NCBI GenBank assembly: GCA_021324535.1
Contig: JAJPIU010000181.1
Location: 1 to 35,367 of the forward strand
DNA from: Pseudomonadota bacterium
GTDB taxonomy: Bacteria; Chloroflexota; Ktedonobacteria; Ktedonobacterales; JADMIN01
Direction of reading: 5' to 3'
Length of the DNA: 35,367 bases
Part shown: in pieces, positions 34,883 through 35,367 of the stretch
Numbering within the stretch: the first letter of the stretch is position 1
Layout: each line of letters starts with the position of its first letter
The notes under the pieces: model-generated
Databases searched by the model: none
The model's input: the letters and a program-made list of their open reading frames with translations, nothing else
Told to the model about the DNA's origin: nothing
Made by a program: the position numbers and the translations under genes

Positions 34883-35367
34883 ATGGGCGCCAAAGTCAAA
34901 ATGAAGTGTCCGCGTTGTCATAAGATGTTTAGGGCAGCAAACCCCAGGCAGAATCTCTGTGATGAGTGCGCCGCAAAAGAACGCAAAGAGCGTGCGGCGC
35001 GGGCCGCCGGAAAGGCAGCCTCGGACAAGACCGCTTCCCAGGCGCCCAAAGCTGTCACGCCGCCGAAGATCACCGGCCCTGGCGCCGGGATTCTCGTGCC
35101 GGGCATGACGCCTCCCGTGTCTGATGCGCCCCCACCGGAGCTTGGCCCACTGGGAGCAGCCGCCCGCCGCCAGGAAGAGATTGCTCGACGCGCCGATCAT
35201 TCTCAGCAGCGAACCGGACTGGGACGACCGCAGCACACCCCTGAGCCAATACATTCTGCGCCTCCTGGGTCACAAGGAATCGCTGCGCTACGAGCGACGC
35301 AGCCACAGCATCAGCCACAGACGCAGCAAGCGTCCCAACAGCAAGCGCCCCAACAGCAAGCGCCCCA
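34883..35367 (+). CDS. Zinc-ribbon, glutamine-rich protein, cut by the window end
   Basis: Starts at ATG 34883 with GGAG eight bases upstream and runs open to the window edge (161 codons seen). The N-terminus has two Cys pairs (MKCPRCHKMF ... CDEC), a zinc ribbon, followed by a basic Lys/Ala-rich helix (ERKERAARAAGKAASDK), a Gly/Pro stretch (ITGPGAGILVPGMTPP) and a Gln/Pro/His-rich tail. The last bases are repeats of CAACAGCAAGCGCCC-like units coding QQQAP. The function is unknown; a DNA- or RNA-contact protein is possible. The rest of the gene lies outside. Confidence 0.8.
   Translation, partial: MGAKVKMKCPRCHKMFRAANPRQNLCDECAAKERKERAARAAGKAASDKTASQAPKAVTPPKITGPGAGILVPGMTPPVSDAPPPELGPLGAAARRQEEIARRADHSQQRTGLGRPQHTPEPIHSAPPGSQGIAALRATQPQHQPQTQQASQQQAPQQQAP

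Noticed and set aside
34411-34899. Minus-strand 162-codon frame crossing the divergent promoter region
   Set aside because: It overlaps the glycosyltransferase start in a different frame, contains both promoters, and lacks a ribosome site.
35325-35367. Short tandem repeats at the window end as a possible CRISPR or satellite
   Set aside because: The units of about 15 bases are in frame and code QQQAP in a Gln-rich tail; there are no spacers.

Overview
The window is GC-rich, densely packed bacterial chromosome with Shine-Dalgarno-led genes, sigma70-like promoters and no rRNA, tRNA or CRISPR array that I can see. Gene content suggests a Gram-positive-type or Chloroflexota soil lineage, most likely Ktedonobacteria-like: zinc-ribbon/proline-rich signalling proteins, a PcrA-type helicase with an intein, an EtfBA plus membrane Fe-S oxidoreductase operon, a DrrA-type ABC exporter and an AGH-type cytochrome P450. 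This placement is an inference from gene style and was not tested by any search.

Layout. 1-5.4 kb: minus-strand genes for an unrecognised, internally duplicated membrane protein, a cytochrome P450 and NAD-dependent DNA ligase (ligA). 5.4-10.2 kb: plus-strand single-domain response regulator, then a PcrA/UvrD helicase interrupted by a 366-residue intein at GDDDQ/SIYAWRG. 10.2-11.5 kb: an AT-richer island with one gene fusing a TIR domain to a TerY-like von Willebrand A domain. 11.5-15.9 kb: family 4 glycosyltransferase, DedA protein, alpha/beta hydrolase and FAD amine oxidase-type enzyme. 16.1-17.9 kb: two-gene ABC-2 exporter with a GTGA overlap. 18.0-22.4 kb: etfB-etfA and a 717-residue ETF:menaquinone oxidoreductase-like membrane Fe-S protein behind a strong promoter; together they would pass electrons from flavin dehydrogenases to menaquinone.

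22.4-25.1 kb is a second AT-richer accessory stretch: an Mrr-like nuclease domain fused to a ParA-type ATPase, a small Lys/Pro-rich companion gene, and the remnant of a zinc-ribbon ATPase gene. 25.1-28.9 kb is one large gene: zinc ribbon, long proline-rich linker, degenerate protein kinase (pseudokinase), one membrane helix and an extracytoplasmic periplasmic-binding-protein domain. 29.1-31.3 kb: a CPBP protease, then a TetR regulator with tandem operators, overlapping a DUF2269-like membrane protein. 31.3-34.5 kb: a minus-strand pair, an Egghead-like family 2 glycosyltransferase and a GH113-like (beta-mannanase-type) hydrolase, possibly making and trimming one mannosyl glycan. The window ends inside another zinc-ribbon, glutamine-rich protein.

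Two families of dispersed hairpin repeats sit in the gaps. The best candidates for undescribed systems are the nuclease-ParA fusion with its companion, the TIR-vWA fusion, and the pseudokinase-receptor.
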